Source of the DNA: Orrella sp037026685
Lineage (GTDB): Bacteria > Pseudomonadota > Gammaproteobacteria > Burkholderiales > Burkholderiaceae_B
Direction of reading: 5' to 3'
Assembly (NCBI RefSeq): GCF_037026685.1
Contig: NZ_JBANET010000005.1
Span: forward strand, 186,001-250,000
DNA length: 64,000 nt
Position 1 is the stretch's first letter, and the number at the start of each line of letters is the position of its first letter. The position numbers were made by a program, and so were the translations under genes. Shown one piece after another: positions 8,685 through 17,721 of this stretch. The notes under the pieces were generated by a model. It was not told where the DNA came from. It saw only the letters and a program-made list of their open reading frames with translations, and searched no databases.

Positions 8685-9703
8685 GCGCCAGCCGCCAGTG
8701 CCAGGGCGCGCCGGCAAGCTGCATCGGCCATTTGTGCAAGTTGCTCGGGCTTGGCCGCCAGTTCGGCGATACGTTCGGCCCATAGATCTGGTTGGTTGGG
8801 CAGCAGCAATCCGTCTTCCCCGTGTTGGACGAAGCCTGCATAGGGTGCAGTGTCGCTATAGAGTCCGACGGCTCCCATGCGGGCAAAATCGTAGAACTTC
8901 ACCGCGCCGCGCGCGGCGTTGAAGTCGCCCCCCAGCAGTGGGGCCAAGCCGATATGCCGGCGCACCGAGCCGGTATAGGCCACATAGTTGGTCCAGCGCA
9001 TGGCATGCAGGACAATGGTGCGTGGCAGGCCCTTGCAGTCGCGCTGCACCTTCGCATCTCCGAAGATTTCGAAATGAACTTGCGGGCAGGCATGCAGCAC
9101 ACGTTCGGCCAGGTGAATGACCCATTGCCGTTCTTGCGCATGCGATGCCGTGCCGTGGTAGCACAGCCATACGGGATCGTTCCTTCGCAGCAGCGCCAAA
9201 GGCGGGGCAAGAGGAACGAGCCTGGGGTGATGGTGCTGGTATTTCTGCGCCAACGCTTGCGTGGACACCCAGATCTCCGAGCATTGTTCGTGCAGCCAGG
9301 CGCGATGATCCAGCGCGTTCTGGCGCAGTCGCCTGCGGTAGCTGGGCGGCAGTCCCGCCAGCGCGCCAGCGTCCCAGAGGTCGTCGTCCATGAAGTAAAC
9401 CAGGCCTGACAGCATGTGCCGGCGTTGGGTCAATGCCCGGCGCCAGCGACCGTTCAGATAGCGCACCAGCACAACCAGGGTACCGGGCTGCTCAAGCCAA
9501 AGATCTGGATCGCTGTTTAGCGGCGCGCGCCGGACCGGCAGGCCCATTGCCTTGGCGGCAGGCACTGCCAGATAGTCAGCGCTGGCGCTCGGCAGGCGTT
9601 CTACGATGAGTATTTGCTGCGCCGGGCCGCCGCCGAAAGCTGGCGGCGATCGCCTGGGCCATCCTCGTAGCCAGGCAAATCGTCCGGACGGAATGCTGTT
9701 CAC
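8681..9703 (-). CDS. Glycosyltransferase (GT4/GT-B-like)
   Basis: This 340-aa cytoplasmic protein starts at GTG 9703, overlapping the upstream gene's stop (GTGA). The C-terminal half has a GT-B style nucleotide-sugar region: HFEIFGDAKV, IGLAPLLGGDFNAARGAVKF and a late HGEDGLLLPNQPDLWAERI. The middle contains YFMDDDLWDA and EIWVSTQALAQKY, as in other surface-glycan glycosyltransferases. Donor and acceptor are unknown. It is the last of three overlapping minus-strand genes and so probably adds a sugar to the same glycan as its neighbours. Confidence 0.72.
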   Translation of the reverse strand: MNSIPSGRFAWLRGWPRRSPPAFGGGPAQQILIVERLPSASADYLAVPAAKAMGLPVRRAPLNSDPDLWLEQPGTLVVLVRYLNGRWRRALTQRRHMLSGLVYFMDDDLWDAGALAGLPPSYRRRLRQNALDHRAWLHEQCSEIWVSTQALAQKYQHHHPRLVPLAPPLALLRRNDPVWLCYHGTASHAQERQWVIHLAERVLHACPQVHFEIFGDAKVQRDCKGLPRTIVLHAMRWTNYVAYTGSVRRHIGLAPLLGGDFNAARGAVKFYDFARMGAVGLYSDTAPYAGFVQHGEDGLLLPNQPDLWAERIAELAAKPEQLAQMADAACRRALALAAGA

Positions 9704-11919
9704 TGTTTTTCCCAGGGCCGACGCAGCGCCGGCGCGGGATTCAGGGTGAAATCAGGCCGGTCATAGCTCAGGTTGGGATTGTAGAACGGCTCATGCCGCA
9801 TGGCCGCGGCCCAGCGACGGCGCATGTAGTCCGCTTCCCGTCGGCTGCGGGCTTGCTGTTCCGGGCTGATGTCCTGGCCGCGGGTGATCGATTCGTAGTG
9901 AAAAAGTTCGGCATGAGGGGTCCACACGACCCGATGCCCGGCTTCCCTGGCGCGCAGGCAATAGTCCACGTCGTTGAACGAAATCGGCAACTCGACTTCG
10001 TTCAGTCCGCCCAGATCGAGGTAAAGCTGCCGCCACGTCAACAGGCAGGCGGCCGTGACGGCCGACAAGTCTTGCGCCAGCACGGCGCGGCCGGCATAAC
10101 CGGGCGCGTCGCGTTCCAGCTTGGAGTGCATATGGTCGGCGCATCCCCCCGGGCCCACCGCGTCGCCGGCGTGCTGCACCCGGCCATCTCCGTAGTAGAG
10201 TTTGGCCCCGACCACGCCCACACCCGGCTGCACAAGGTGGCCCATCATCTCTTCCAGCCAGTCGGGGGTGATGACTTCCGTGTCGTTATTGAGCAGGCAA
10301 ATCGCTTCGCCGCTGGCGATGCGCACCGCATGGTTGTTCAGCGCAGAGTAATTGAAAGGGGCGTTGTCCCGGATCACTCGTACGCGGCTGTCCTGCGCGG
10401 CTTGCGCCAAGTAAGCCAGCGTTGCTTCGTCCTGGCTGCCATTGTCGACGATGATTACTTCGATCCGGGGGTAGCTGCTGCGGTGCAGCACGCTCTCCAG
10501 GCACGGGCGCAAAAGGGCCAGGCCGTCTCGGGTGGGAATGATGATGCTGACCAGCGCAGCGGGGTCGGGCATGGCGTAGCGGACATGGCACAAGCCATGA
10601 CGGCTCGGCTGCACTTGCGCCATTACGCCGATATCCGAGAGATGCTGCCGTACGGCGGCCAAGTCGGCTTGGGCAGCCAGGCGGTGCGGATCCGGATGGG
10701 GAGGAAGGTGCCACAGTACTGCGGGCACATGCCGTATGGCTGTCCCAGGCATGGCATGGAGAACCCGCAGCCACAATTCATGGCGGCTGTCCGGGGACTT
10801 GGCGCCCGTGTCTGGGATCCGTGCCAGCGTGTCTTCCCGTACCGTAGCGGCGGGGCCGATATAGTTTGCCGATCGCAACAGTTCCGGCGACCAGTCCGGC
10901 TTGAAGATCGGCGCATGCCGTGCGCCGTCCGTATCAAGGTGATCGTGATCGGTATAGACGAATTCGGCTTGCGGGTGGGCCAGGATTTCCGTGGCCAGCC
11001 AGTACAGCGCGGTTTCCGCCAACTGCTCGCCCGCCCGCAGCAGGATGACCCAGGCCGGCTTGTGCCCGATGTTTTGAGCGGTGGCAAGGCGCCAGGGCTC
11101 CCCCTTGCGGGCAGGCAGCGCAAGTTCGAACGTCCACTCCTGGCGCGGGGGCACGCCTTGCGGCAATTCGCCGTCAGCCTGCACCTTGAAGTTTCCATAG
11201 AGCTGCCGCTGCAAGGACATCAGCGTGTCTTGTGCGGCAGGGGCTTCAGCCTGTGCACAGGCCAGCAGGATGTGGAAACGGGGGGAGTATGCAAAGTTGC
11301 GTATATGGCGGGCGATGCGTTTGCGGTCTTCGTGCGACAGCGCGTCTACTGTCGCCAGATAGCGCGCGTAGCTGGTATGGGGGATATGGTCGCGCAGCGC
11401 ATTGGCGACTTCATAGGCGCGCGGCACGTTCAGCCATGGTCCCAGGCGAGGCCAGCCCATGCGCCGCAAAAGCCTGCGCGGGTGCTTCTTCTGCGTCTTG
11501 CGCACCCGCCAGGCGCGCCGGAAAAAGCTGCGGAACCAGTCCAGCGGCTGCAGGCTGAGTTCAGCCAGTTCGAACTCGCCCGGGCATGACACCGGCTGCA
11601 GCAGCAGCCGCCGGCTGCCGGGTGGCAGCCATATGACTTCCTGGATTTTGCCGCGGGCTGTTACGGGGGTTTTGACGTGGACCAACCGGCCATCGACCAG
11701 CTCTATGCAGAGATAGGTGGCTTCGCGGGACTCGGCATGCAGGAAACCGCGGACCAGCACCCAACCGTTCGACCACGCGGCAAGATCGCCGCTTAACAAT
11801 AGCAAGGGCGCATCGCCTAGCGACCGCCAGAACCGCTGGCGGCCCGCAGGCGCAAGATCGCGTAGCGGTTCGGGCGCCAAGACGACGGCGCCTGCCGGAA
11901 CGGGGCGTACCAGGTTCAT
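9700..11919 (-). CDS. Large glycosyltransferase with a C-terminal GT2 domain and a degenerate N-terminal GT2-like module
   Basis: This 739-aa protein has a clear GT2 domain at about residues 457-690: VSIIIPTRDGLALL, VDNGSQDE, LLNNDTEVI (metal/nucleotide acidic motif) and a later FNDVDYCLRAREAG. Residues about 215-405 read like a second GT2 module: FVYTDHDHLD and FKPDWSPELLRSANYIG are typical. However, its expected acidic motif is replaced by LLRAGEQL (293-300), so that half may be inactive and structural. It overlaps both neighbours by 4 nt, which suggests a translationally coupled three-gene unit. A rhamnosyltransferase role is plausible given the dTDP-rhamnose genes but unproven. Confidence 0.82.
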   Translation of the reverse strand: MNLVRPVPAGAVVLAPEPLRDLAPAGRQRFWRSLGDAPLLLLSGDLAAWSNGWVLVRGFLHAESREATYLCIELVDGRLVHVKTPVTARGKIQEVIWLPPGSRRLLLQPVSCPGEFELAELSLQPLDWFRSFFRRAWRVRKTQKKHPRRLLRRMGWPRLGPWLNVPRAYEVANALRDHIPHTSYARYLATVDALSHEDRKRIARHIRNFAYSPRFHILLACAQAEAPAAQDTLMSLQRQLYGNFKVQADGELPQGVPPRQEWTFELALPARKGEPWRLATAQNIGHKPAWVILLRAGEQLAETALYWLATEILAHPQAEFVYTDHDHLDTDGARHAPIFKPDWSPELLRSANYIGPAATVREDTLARIPDTGAKSPDSRHELWLRVLHAMPGTAIRHVPAVLWHLPPHPDPHRLAAQADLAAVRQHLSDIGVMAQVQPSRHGLCHVRYAMPDPAALVSIIIPTRDGLALLRPCLESVLHRSSYPRIEVIIVDNGSQDEATLAYLAQAAQDSRVRVIRDNAPFNYSALNNHAVRIASGEAICLLNNDTEVITPDWLEEMMGHLVQPGVGVVGAKLYYGDGRVQHAGDAVGPGGCADHMHSKLERDAPGYAGRAVLAQDLSAVTAACLLTWRQLYLDLGGLNEVELPISFNDVDYCLRAREAGHRVVWTPHAELFHYESITRGQDISPEQQARSRREADYMRRRWAAAMRHEPFYNPNLSYDRPDFTLNPAPALRRPWEKQ

Positions 11920-12845
11920 GCCGTGCCAGTGCGTGCTAGCTTGCGTTCTATCCAGCCGAGCAAGCCCGGCGTGTTGTGGCGGCGGGCTTGGACATACGAC
12001 TCCATCTGCGGGGCTATCAGCGCCGATAGCCGGTCCAGTTCCGCCTTCGTGGATTCAGAAAAGCGCTGGGCCAGCAGACATTCCTCGTCGTTGCGGTCAT
12101 GGCTGAGGAAATAGCGTTTGTGCTTGATGCGGCCTTCCTTGGATGCGCTGCCTCGCCGGCTTTTGCCGACCAGGAACTCTTCGAGCGATTTGGTGGCATA
12201 GTGATTGATGCGTGCGCCTTCCCAGACGACTTTGTCGCTCAGTCCATCGCCATGCTTGGCATGCGGCACGACTTCCGTGCCCAGCGCAGTCACATAGCGT
12301 CCAGCGTTCAAGCGTACGTGGTGCGGATTGGCGAAGCTTTGCCCGCATTCGGGGCGGACCAGGGTTTTGTAATGGTAATGGACGCCGAATTCCCGCCTGG
12401 CGCGCTTCGTAAAACGGTCTATGACGAGCCCATCCTCGATGAAGACAGCCCCCGCCGAACCGAAGTTGGCCCAGTTCAAGGCCAGGGCCGACACCTGCGG
12501 ATCGGAAAAGATTTTTTCCACCAACGGTCTCAGGGTGTCCGCGCCGTCGGTCGGAAGCAGGAACTCGTCGGCGTCGATGAACGCGAGTACGTCGCATTTG
12601 CCCCGGGCAAGGCCCAGCAGCGCCGAATAGGCTGGCATTTGCGGCTTGCGCCCAGGCAAGGTCGGCACATCGATGGTTTCCGCCATGCCGTGACTGCTCA
12701 GCGCGGCAAGAATCTCGCGCGTTCCGTCGGTACTGTCGTTATCGGCAATGAAAAAGCTATCTATGCCTATTACGCGGTGGTAGGCAATCCATTCGAGCAG
12801 AGTGTCGGCTTCGTTCTTGACGATTCCGGCCAGGCCCAGTTTCAA
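11916..12845 (-). CDS. Glycosyltransferase family 2-like protein
   Basis: This 309-aa protein has the N-terminus LGLAGIVKNEADTLLEWIAY, then DNDSTDGTREIL and the acidic CDVLAFIDADEFLLPTD. This matches bacterial GT2-type proteins of the Glyco_tranf_2_4/GT92-like group. The start is TTG at 12845; no in-frame ATG precedes it, and the family N-terminus begins right there. An AGGAG lies 15 nt upstream. It is first in a coupled glycosyltransferase trio that ends against the ParB-like gene. Confidence 0.78.
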   Translation of the reverse strand: MKLGLAGIVKNEADTLLEWIAYHRVIGIDSFFIADNDSTDGTREILAALSSHGMAETIDVPTLPGRKPQMPAYSALLGLARGKCDVLAFIDADEFLLPTDGADTLRPLVEKIFSDPQVSALALNWANFGSAGAVFIEDGLVIDRFTKRARREFGVHYHYKTLVRPECGQSFANPHHVRLNAGRYVTALGTEVVPHAKHGDGLSDKVVWEGARINHYATKSLEEFLVGKSRRGSASKEGRIKHKRYFLSHDRNDEECLLAQRFSESTKAELDRLSALIAPQMESYVQARRHNTPGLLGWIERKLARTGTA

Positions 12846-13085
12846 GGCATCATCGCGCGGCTCCTGCCGGCGCCTCGGGACGGTCCAGGAACCAGCACGG
12901 CGCTGGAGGGCGGGTGCTGTCGTACAGCGGAAGGTTGAAAGCGCATGAAAAGCGAAAAAATCATGACAGCATCAAGTTTACGACGGCTGCAGCGAGGGGC
13001 AAAAGGAACAGTATTTCAGATTTTTGCCATTTGATCGGAAGGTGGAAATGCGGGCATCCTGGGAGGCGCTCACCCCCGCAAGAGG
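12846..13085. other. Intergenic spacer between pgi and the glycosyltransferase trio; weak promoter candidate
   Basis: This 240-nt spacer should hold the pgi 3' end and the promoter for the minus-strand glycosyltransferases. On the minus strand TTGCCC (12997-13002) and TAAACT (12975-12980), separated by 16 nt, are a possible -35/-10 pair. No strong hairpin plus T-run was seen, so read-through from pgi into the glycosyltransferases is possible. Confidence 0.35.
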
Positions 13086-14705
13086 TCATACGGTATTCCC
13101 GCTCCCCGGCAAAAACGCCTCCAACCAATACTGCGTGGACGCATCGTGCGGCACCGCCGGGGGTTCGCCCACCGACATGCTTTGCCAGTCCTTGCGGATC
13201 TGCTTGGTCAGCGACTTGCCCAGCTCCACCCCCCACTGGTCGAAGGGGTTGATGCCCCACACCAGCGCCTGCACGAAGATCTTGTGCTCGTACATGGCCA
13301 GCAGCGCGCCCAGGGAGTAGGGCGTCAGCCGCTGCATCACGATCAGGTTAGACGGCCTGCCGCCCGGGTAGACCTTGTGGCGGGCCAGCCAGTCCGAATA
13401 GGACGAGTCCTCGTTGCTGCCGCGCATCTCGGCGCGCACCTGCTCGTAGGACTTGCCCCGCAGCAGCGCCTCGCGCTGCGCCAGGCAGTGGGCCAGCAAT
13501 TGCTGGTGGTGGTCGGGCCAGTTGTGGTCGGCGTGGCGGCAGGCGATGAAATCCACCGGCGCGCCGTCGGTGCCCTGGTGCAGCCACTGGTAGAAGGTGT
13601 GCTGCGCGTCGGTGCCGGGCATGCCCCAGACGGCCGGGCCGGTGGGCACGCCCACGGGCTGGCCGGCCAGGTTGACCGACTTGCCCAGCGATTCCATTTC
13701 CAGCTGCTGCAGGTAGGGCACCAGGTAGAACAGCCGCGAGTCGTACACCGACAGGTTCAGCGAGGCGTACTGCAGCACGCTGCGGTTGACGATGCCGGCC
13801 AGGGCCAGCTGCACCGGCACGTTCTGCTCGATGGGCGCGGTGCGGAAATGCTCGTCCATGGCGTTGGCGCCGGCCAGCATGCCGGCCACCACCTCGTCGC
13901 CCACGGCCAGGGCGGCCGAGACGCCGACCGAGGACCACAGCGAGAAGCGTCCGCCCACCCAGTCCCAGAACGGGAAGATCTGCGCCTTGGGCACGCCGAA
14001 TTCCAGCGCGATCCGGGGCCGGGCAGTGACGGCCACGACCTGCTGCATGGGGTTGGCGATGCCGGCGCCGCGGATCCATTCGATGGCGCGGCGGGCGTTC
14101 TCCAGGGTTTCGGCGGTGGTGAACGACTTGGAGGCGATCACCACCAGCGTCTGGTGCGGGTCCAGGCCGGCGATGCCGCCTTCGATGGCATGGCCGTCGA
14201 TGTTGGCCACGAAGCGGATCTCGCGCCAGACCCCGGTGTAGCCGAAGGCGCCCACGGCCAGGCGCACGCCCCAGTCGCTGCCGCCGATGCCGATGTGCAG
14301 GATGTTGCGGTAGCGCCGTTCGGTGTCCAGCCTTTGCACGAAGTCCAGCAGGCGGGCCCGCTCGATGGCGACTTCCTCGATGGGGGCGGGCTTGCGCAGC
14401 ATGGTGTGCCAGGCGGCGCGGTGTTCGGTGCAGTTGACGGTGGCGCCCTCGAGCAGCCCGGCGCGCGCCTGCTCGAACTGCCGGGCTTGCAAGAGCGCGA
14501 TGCCGGCGGCCGAGAGCTGCGGCGACCAGGGCTGGGCGCTCATGTCCACTTGCAGGCTGGCGGCGGTCAGGATGCGCAGCCTGTCCGCGTCCAGTTCGGC
14601 CTGCCGGGCGGCGGCCGTGAAGCTGGCCCATTCGGGCATGTCGGGCAGTACGGGTACGTCTTCGGTGCGCACAATGGGGTTTTGCTGCGTCGCGCTCTGG
14701 TCCAT
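13086..14705 (-). CDS. pgi: Glucose-6-phosphate isomerase
   Basis: Pgi interconverts glucose-6-phosphate and fructose-6-phosphate and links central metabolism to sugar-nucleotide supply. From the ATG at 14705 the protein is 539 aa, close to E. coli Pgi (549). A TTG five codons upstream is possible. Visible family features are IGIGGSDWGVRLAV, VIASKSFTTAETL, the FPFWDWVGGRFSLWSSVG active-site region and WGINPFDQWGVELGK near the C-terminus. It is transcribed away from galU, with which it shares a 162-nt divergent promoter region. Confidence 0.96.
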   Translation of the reverse strand: MDQSATQQNPIVRTEDVPVLPDMPEWASFTAAARQAELDADRLRILTAASLQVDMSAQPWSPQLSAAGIALLQARQFEQARAGLLEGATVNCTEHRAAWHTMLRKPAPIEEVAIERARLLDFVQRLDTERRYRNILHIGIGGSDWGVRLAVGAFGYTGVWREIRFVANIDGHAIEGGIAGLDPHQTLVVIASKSFTTAETLENARRAIEWIRGAGIANPMQQVVAVTARPRIALEFGVPKAQIFPFWDWVGGRFSLWSSVGVSAALAVGDEVVAGMLAGANAMDEHFRTAPIEQNVPVQLALAGIVNRSVLQYASLNLSVYDSRLFYLVPYLQQLEMESLGKSVNLAGQPVGVPTGPAVWGMPGTDAQHTFYQWLHQGTDGAPVDFIACRHADHNWPDHHQQLLAHCLAQREALLRGKSYEQVRAEMRGSNEDSSYSDWLARHKVYPGGRPSNLIVMQRLTPYSLGALLAMYEHKIFVQALVWGINPFDQWGVELGKSLTKQIRKDWQSMSVGEPPAVPHDASTQYWLEAFLPGSGNTV

Positions 14706-14867
14706 ATCTGACGGTTGCAAGTTGGCGCTTTAGGCCGGGATAGCTTGGAATAGAATTCGTGATGTTGTAGCCAGGGGCAGACGGTACGCCATATTCTTCA
14801 AGTTGTCTGCTTACCAAATGTGAGCGCTGCGAATAGCCGTCGTCGCCGCGTGTTTGATTGAGGGCTC

Positions 14868-15707
14868 ATGAGACCGATCCGTAAAGCAGTCTTTCCCGTT
14901 GCGGGCCTGGGCACCCGGTTCCTGCCGGCAACCAAGGCGCTGCCCAACGAAATGCTCCCTGTGATCGACAAGCCGTTGATCCAGTATGCGGTCGAAGAAG
15001 CGGTGGCGGCGGGTATCACGGAGTTAATTTTCATTGCAGGCCGCAACAAGCGGGCCATCGAAGACCATTTCGATTCGGTTTACGAGCTGGAAAAAGAACT
15101 GCTGGGCCGTGACAAACTGGAGCTGCTTGAAACGGTGCGGCATATTCTGCCCGATAACGTGAACTTCATGGTGGTCCGGCAGCACGCGCCGCTGGGCCTG
15201 GGCCACGCCATACTGTGCGCCGAGCCGCTGGTGGGCAACGAGCCCTTCGCGGTGATCCTGGCCGACGACCTGATCGACGCCCAGGTGCCGGCCATCCTGC
15301 AGCTGGTCCAGGCGGCGCACCAATACCAGGGCAGCATCCTGGGGGTGACCACCATTCCCGCCGCCGAAAGCGACCAGTACGGCGTGGTGACGGGCCGTCC
15401 GGCGGGCGACAGGGTGCTGCGCGTGGAGCACATCGTCGAGAAACCCGCCGCGCCGGGCGTCGACTGCATCCAGGGCGTGGCCGGGCGCTACGTGCTCGAA
15501 TCCGGCATATTCGACTGCCTGCGCCAGTGCGAGCGCGGGGCCAATGGCGAGTACCAGCTGACCGACGGCATCGCGCTGCTGCTCGAGACCGGCAGCCCGG
15601 TGTATTCGTATCGCTACGAAGGCACCCGCTACGACTGCGGCAGCAAGCAGGGGTTGTTTTCGGCAACCATCGCCATGGGCAAGAAATACCATGGCCTTCA
15701 GGTCTGA
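14868..15707 (+). CDS. galU: UTP-glucose-1-phosphate uridylyltransferase
   Basis: GalU makes UDP-glucose, a precursor for surface glycans. At 279 aa it has the N-terminal nucleotidyltransferase signature KAVFPVAGLGTRFLPATKAL and the KEMLPV-like NEMLPVIDKP (Asn in place of the usual Lys). It also has FAVILADDLID and a late GTRYDCGSKQGLF. The ATG at 14868 follows a GAGGG ribosome-binding site. Its 3' end overlaps kpsC by 17 nt, so galU-kpsC-kpsS is one transcription unit tied to capsule synthesis. Confidence 0.95.
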   Translation: MRPIRKAVFPVAGLGTRFLPATKALPNEMLPVIDKPLIQYAVEEAVAAGITELIFIAGRNKRAIEDHFDSVYELEKELLGRDKLELLETVRHILPDNVNFMVVRQHAPLGLGHAILCAEPLVGNEPFAVILADDLIDAQVPAILQLVQAAHQYQGSILGVTTIPAAESDQYGVVTGRPAGDRVLRVEHIVEKPAAPGVDCIQGVAGRYVLESGIFDCLRQCERGANGEYQLTDGIALLLETGSPVYSYRYEGTRYDCGSKQGLFSATIAMGKKYHGLQV

Positions 15708-17721
15708 GCGCGAGCCGGCCAGGCGCTGGGCGGTCGTCTCGCGCGGCGTGCGGGCGGTGGCCACCCTGCCGGCCTTGCTGGCCGGCCAGGCGCAGCTGGT
15801 GCGCACCGGCCGCCCGGCGCGGGCCGGCTGCGAGGCGGTGCTGGCCTGGGGCTGCAAGCCCAGCGCCCGCCGCGCCCAGGCGCTGGCCCGGCGCGAGGGG
15901 CTGGCGCTGATCCGGCTGGAGGACGGTTTCCTGCGCTCGGTGGGCCTGGGCAATGCCGAGCCGCCCTTGTCGGTGGTGGTCGATGACCTGGGCATCTATT
16001 ACGACGCCGGCCGCGCCTCGCGGCTGGAGCGCCTGATCGCCGCGCCGCTGGCGCCCGCCCAGGCCGAGCGGGCCCGTGCGCTGTGCGAACGCTGGCGTGC
16101 GCAGCGGGTGTCCAAGTACAACCATGCGCCCGAGCCCGATGCGCTGCCCGCCGATTTCGTGCTGGTGGCCGACCAGACGGCGGGCGACCTGTCCATCGGC
16201 TGCGGCCAGGCCTCGGCCGAGAGCTTTGCGCGCATGCTGCAGGCCGCGCTGGCCGAGCATCCCGATGCGCAGATCGTGCTCAAGGTGCATCCGGACGTGA
16301 TCGACGGGCGCAAGCGCGGCCACTTCGACCTGGCGGCGCTGCGCGGCCATCCGCGCGTGCAGGTGCTGGCCCGGGACGTGCACGCCTGCGCGCTGCTGCA
16401 GGCGGCCCGCGCCGTCTACGTGGTGACCTCGCAGCTGGGCTTCGAGGCGCTGCTGTGGGGCAAGCCGGTACGGGTCTTCGGCATGCCTTTCTACGCCGGC
16501 TGGGGGCTGACCGGCGATGCGCTGGCCGCCCCGGCGCGGCGCGGCCGGGCCAGCCTGGAGCAGCTGGTGCACGCCGCCCTGGTCGAGTATCCCCGCTACC
16601 TGCATCCGGAAACCGGCCAGCCCTGCACACCCGAGGCATTGATCGACTGGATGGGCCTGCAGCGCCGCCAGCGCGCGCGCCTGCCCGCCCAGGCCTGGGC
16701 CTATGGCTTCTCGCGCTGGAAGCGCCCGCTGGTGCGCCGTTTCCTGGACGGGGCGCGGCTGCGTTTCGTGCGCCGCCTGGGCGCGGTGCCGCCGGGCGGG
16801 CCGCTGGTGCTGTGGGGCCGGCGTCACGATGCGCGCTGGGCCCGCCGCGGCGCGCCGGGCCCGGTGCTGCGCCTGGAGGATGGTTTCCTGCGCTCGGTGG
16901 GGCTGGGGGCCATGCGCGTGCCGCCGGTGTCCTGGGTGGTGGACGACCTGGGGATCTATTACGACGCCGCGTCCCCGTCCCGGCTGGAGGCGCTGCTGCG
17001 CGAGACCGACTACGACCCGGCGCTGCTGGCGCGGGCCGCCTGCCTGCGCGAGCGCATCTGCGCGGCCGGCGTGACCAAGTACAACCTGGCCGGGGAGCGG
17101 GCCTGGCAGCGTCCGGCCGGCGCGGCGCAGGTGGTGCTGGTGCCCGGCCAGGTCGAAGGCGATGCCTCGCTGCGCCACGGCTCGGCCGGCATCCGGCGCA
17201 ACGTCGAGCTGCTGCGGGCGGTGCGCCAGGCCTGTCCGCAGGCCTATGTGCTGTACAAGCCGCATCCGGACGTGGTGGCCCGGATGCGGCGGGCCGGCCA
17301 GGCCGAGGCGCGCGCCTGGCAGTGGTGCGACGAGGTGGTGACGGACGTGTCGCTGCCGGCGCTGCTGGCGCAGGTGGACGCGGTGCATGTGATGACCTCG
17401 CTGGCCGGCTTCGAGGCCCTGCTGCGCGGCCGGCAGGTGGTCACGCACGGGCAGCCCTTCTACGCCGGCTGGGGGCTGACGCAGGACCTGGCGCTGCCCG
17501 AGGCGCTCAAGCTGCGGCGCGGGCGGCCGTTAACCCTGGATATGCTGGTTGCCGCCGCCCTGATCCTGTATCCCACCTATATCCATCCGGTTTCGGGCCG
17601 CTATACCACGCCCGAATCGGCGCTGGACGCCTTGCTGGCCGAGCGCGGGCGGCTGGCCGGCCGGCTGCCGCGGGCCTCGGCCTTGCAGGCTTTCCTCAAC
17701 CGCTGGTTCTGGTTCGTATGA
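15691..17721 (+). CDS. kpsC: Capsule Kdo-linker transferase KpsC (two tandem modules)
   Basis: KpsC is the cytoplasmic beta-Kdo transferase that extends the poly-Kdo linker on the phosphatidylglycerol anchor of ABC-dependent (group 2 type) capsules. At 676 aa it matches E. coli KpsC. Two homologous halves are obvious. RLEDGFLRSVGLG recurs at about 75 and 395, each followed by VVDDLGIYYDA, and PFYAGWGLT recurs near 268 and 590. KVHPDV and KPHPDV occur in the respective halves. This fits the two glycosyltransferase domains known for KpsC. The start lies inside the galU end; kpsS overlaps by ATGA. Very high GC, like the core genome. Confidence 0.93.
   Translation: MAFRSEREPARRWAVVSRGVRAVATLPALLAGQAQLVRTGRPARAGCEAVLAWGCKPSARRAQALARREGLALIRLEDGFLRSVGLGNAEPPLSVVVDDLGIYYDAGRASRLERLIAAPLAPAQAERARALCERWRAQRVSKYNHAPEPDALPADFVLVADQTAGDLSIGCGQASAESFARMLQAALAEHPDAQIVLKVHPDVIDGRKRGHFDLAALRGHPRVQVLARDVHACALLQAARAVYVVTSQLGFEALLWGKPVRVFGMPFYAGWGLTGDALAAPARRGRASLEQLVHAALVEYPRYLHPETGQPCTPEALIDWMGLQRRQRARLPAQAWAYGFSRWKRPLVRRFLDGARLRFVRRLGAVPPGGPLVLWGRRHDARWARRGAPGPVLRLEDGFLRSVGLGAMRVPPVSWVVDDLGIYYDAASPSRLEALLRETDYDPALLARAACLRERICAAGVTKYNLAGERAWQRPAGAAQVVLVPGQVEGDASLRHGSAGIRRNVELLRAVRQACPQAYVLYKPHPDVVARMRRAGQAEARAWQWCDEVVTDVSLPALLAQVDAVHVMTSLAGFEALLRGRQVVTHGQPFYAGWGLTQDLALPEALKLRRGRPLTLDMLVAAALILYPTYIHPVSGRYTTPESALDALLAERGRLAGRLPRASALQAFLNRWFWFV

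Noticed and set aside
13146..14711. Long plus-strand frame opposite pgi
   Set aside because: Composition is Val/Gly/His-rich with no motif; the Pgi signatures on the other strand are unambiguous.
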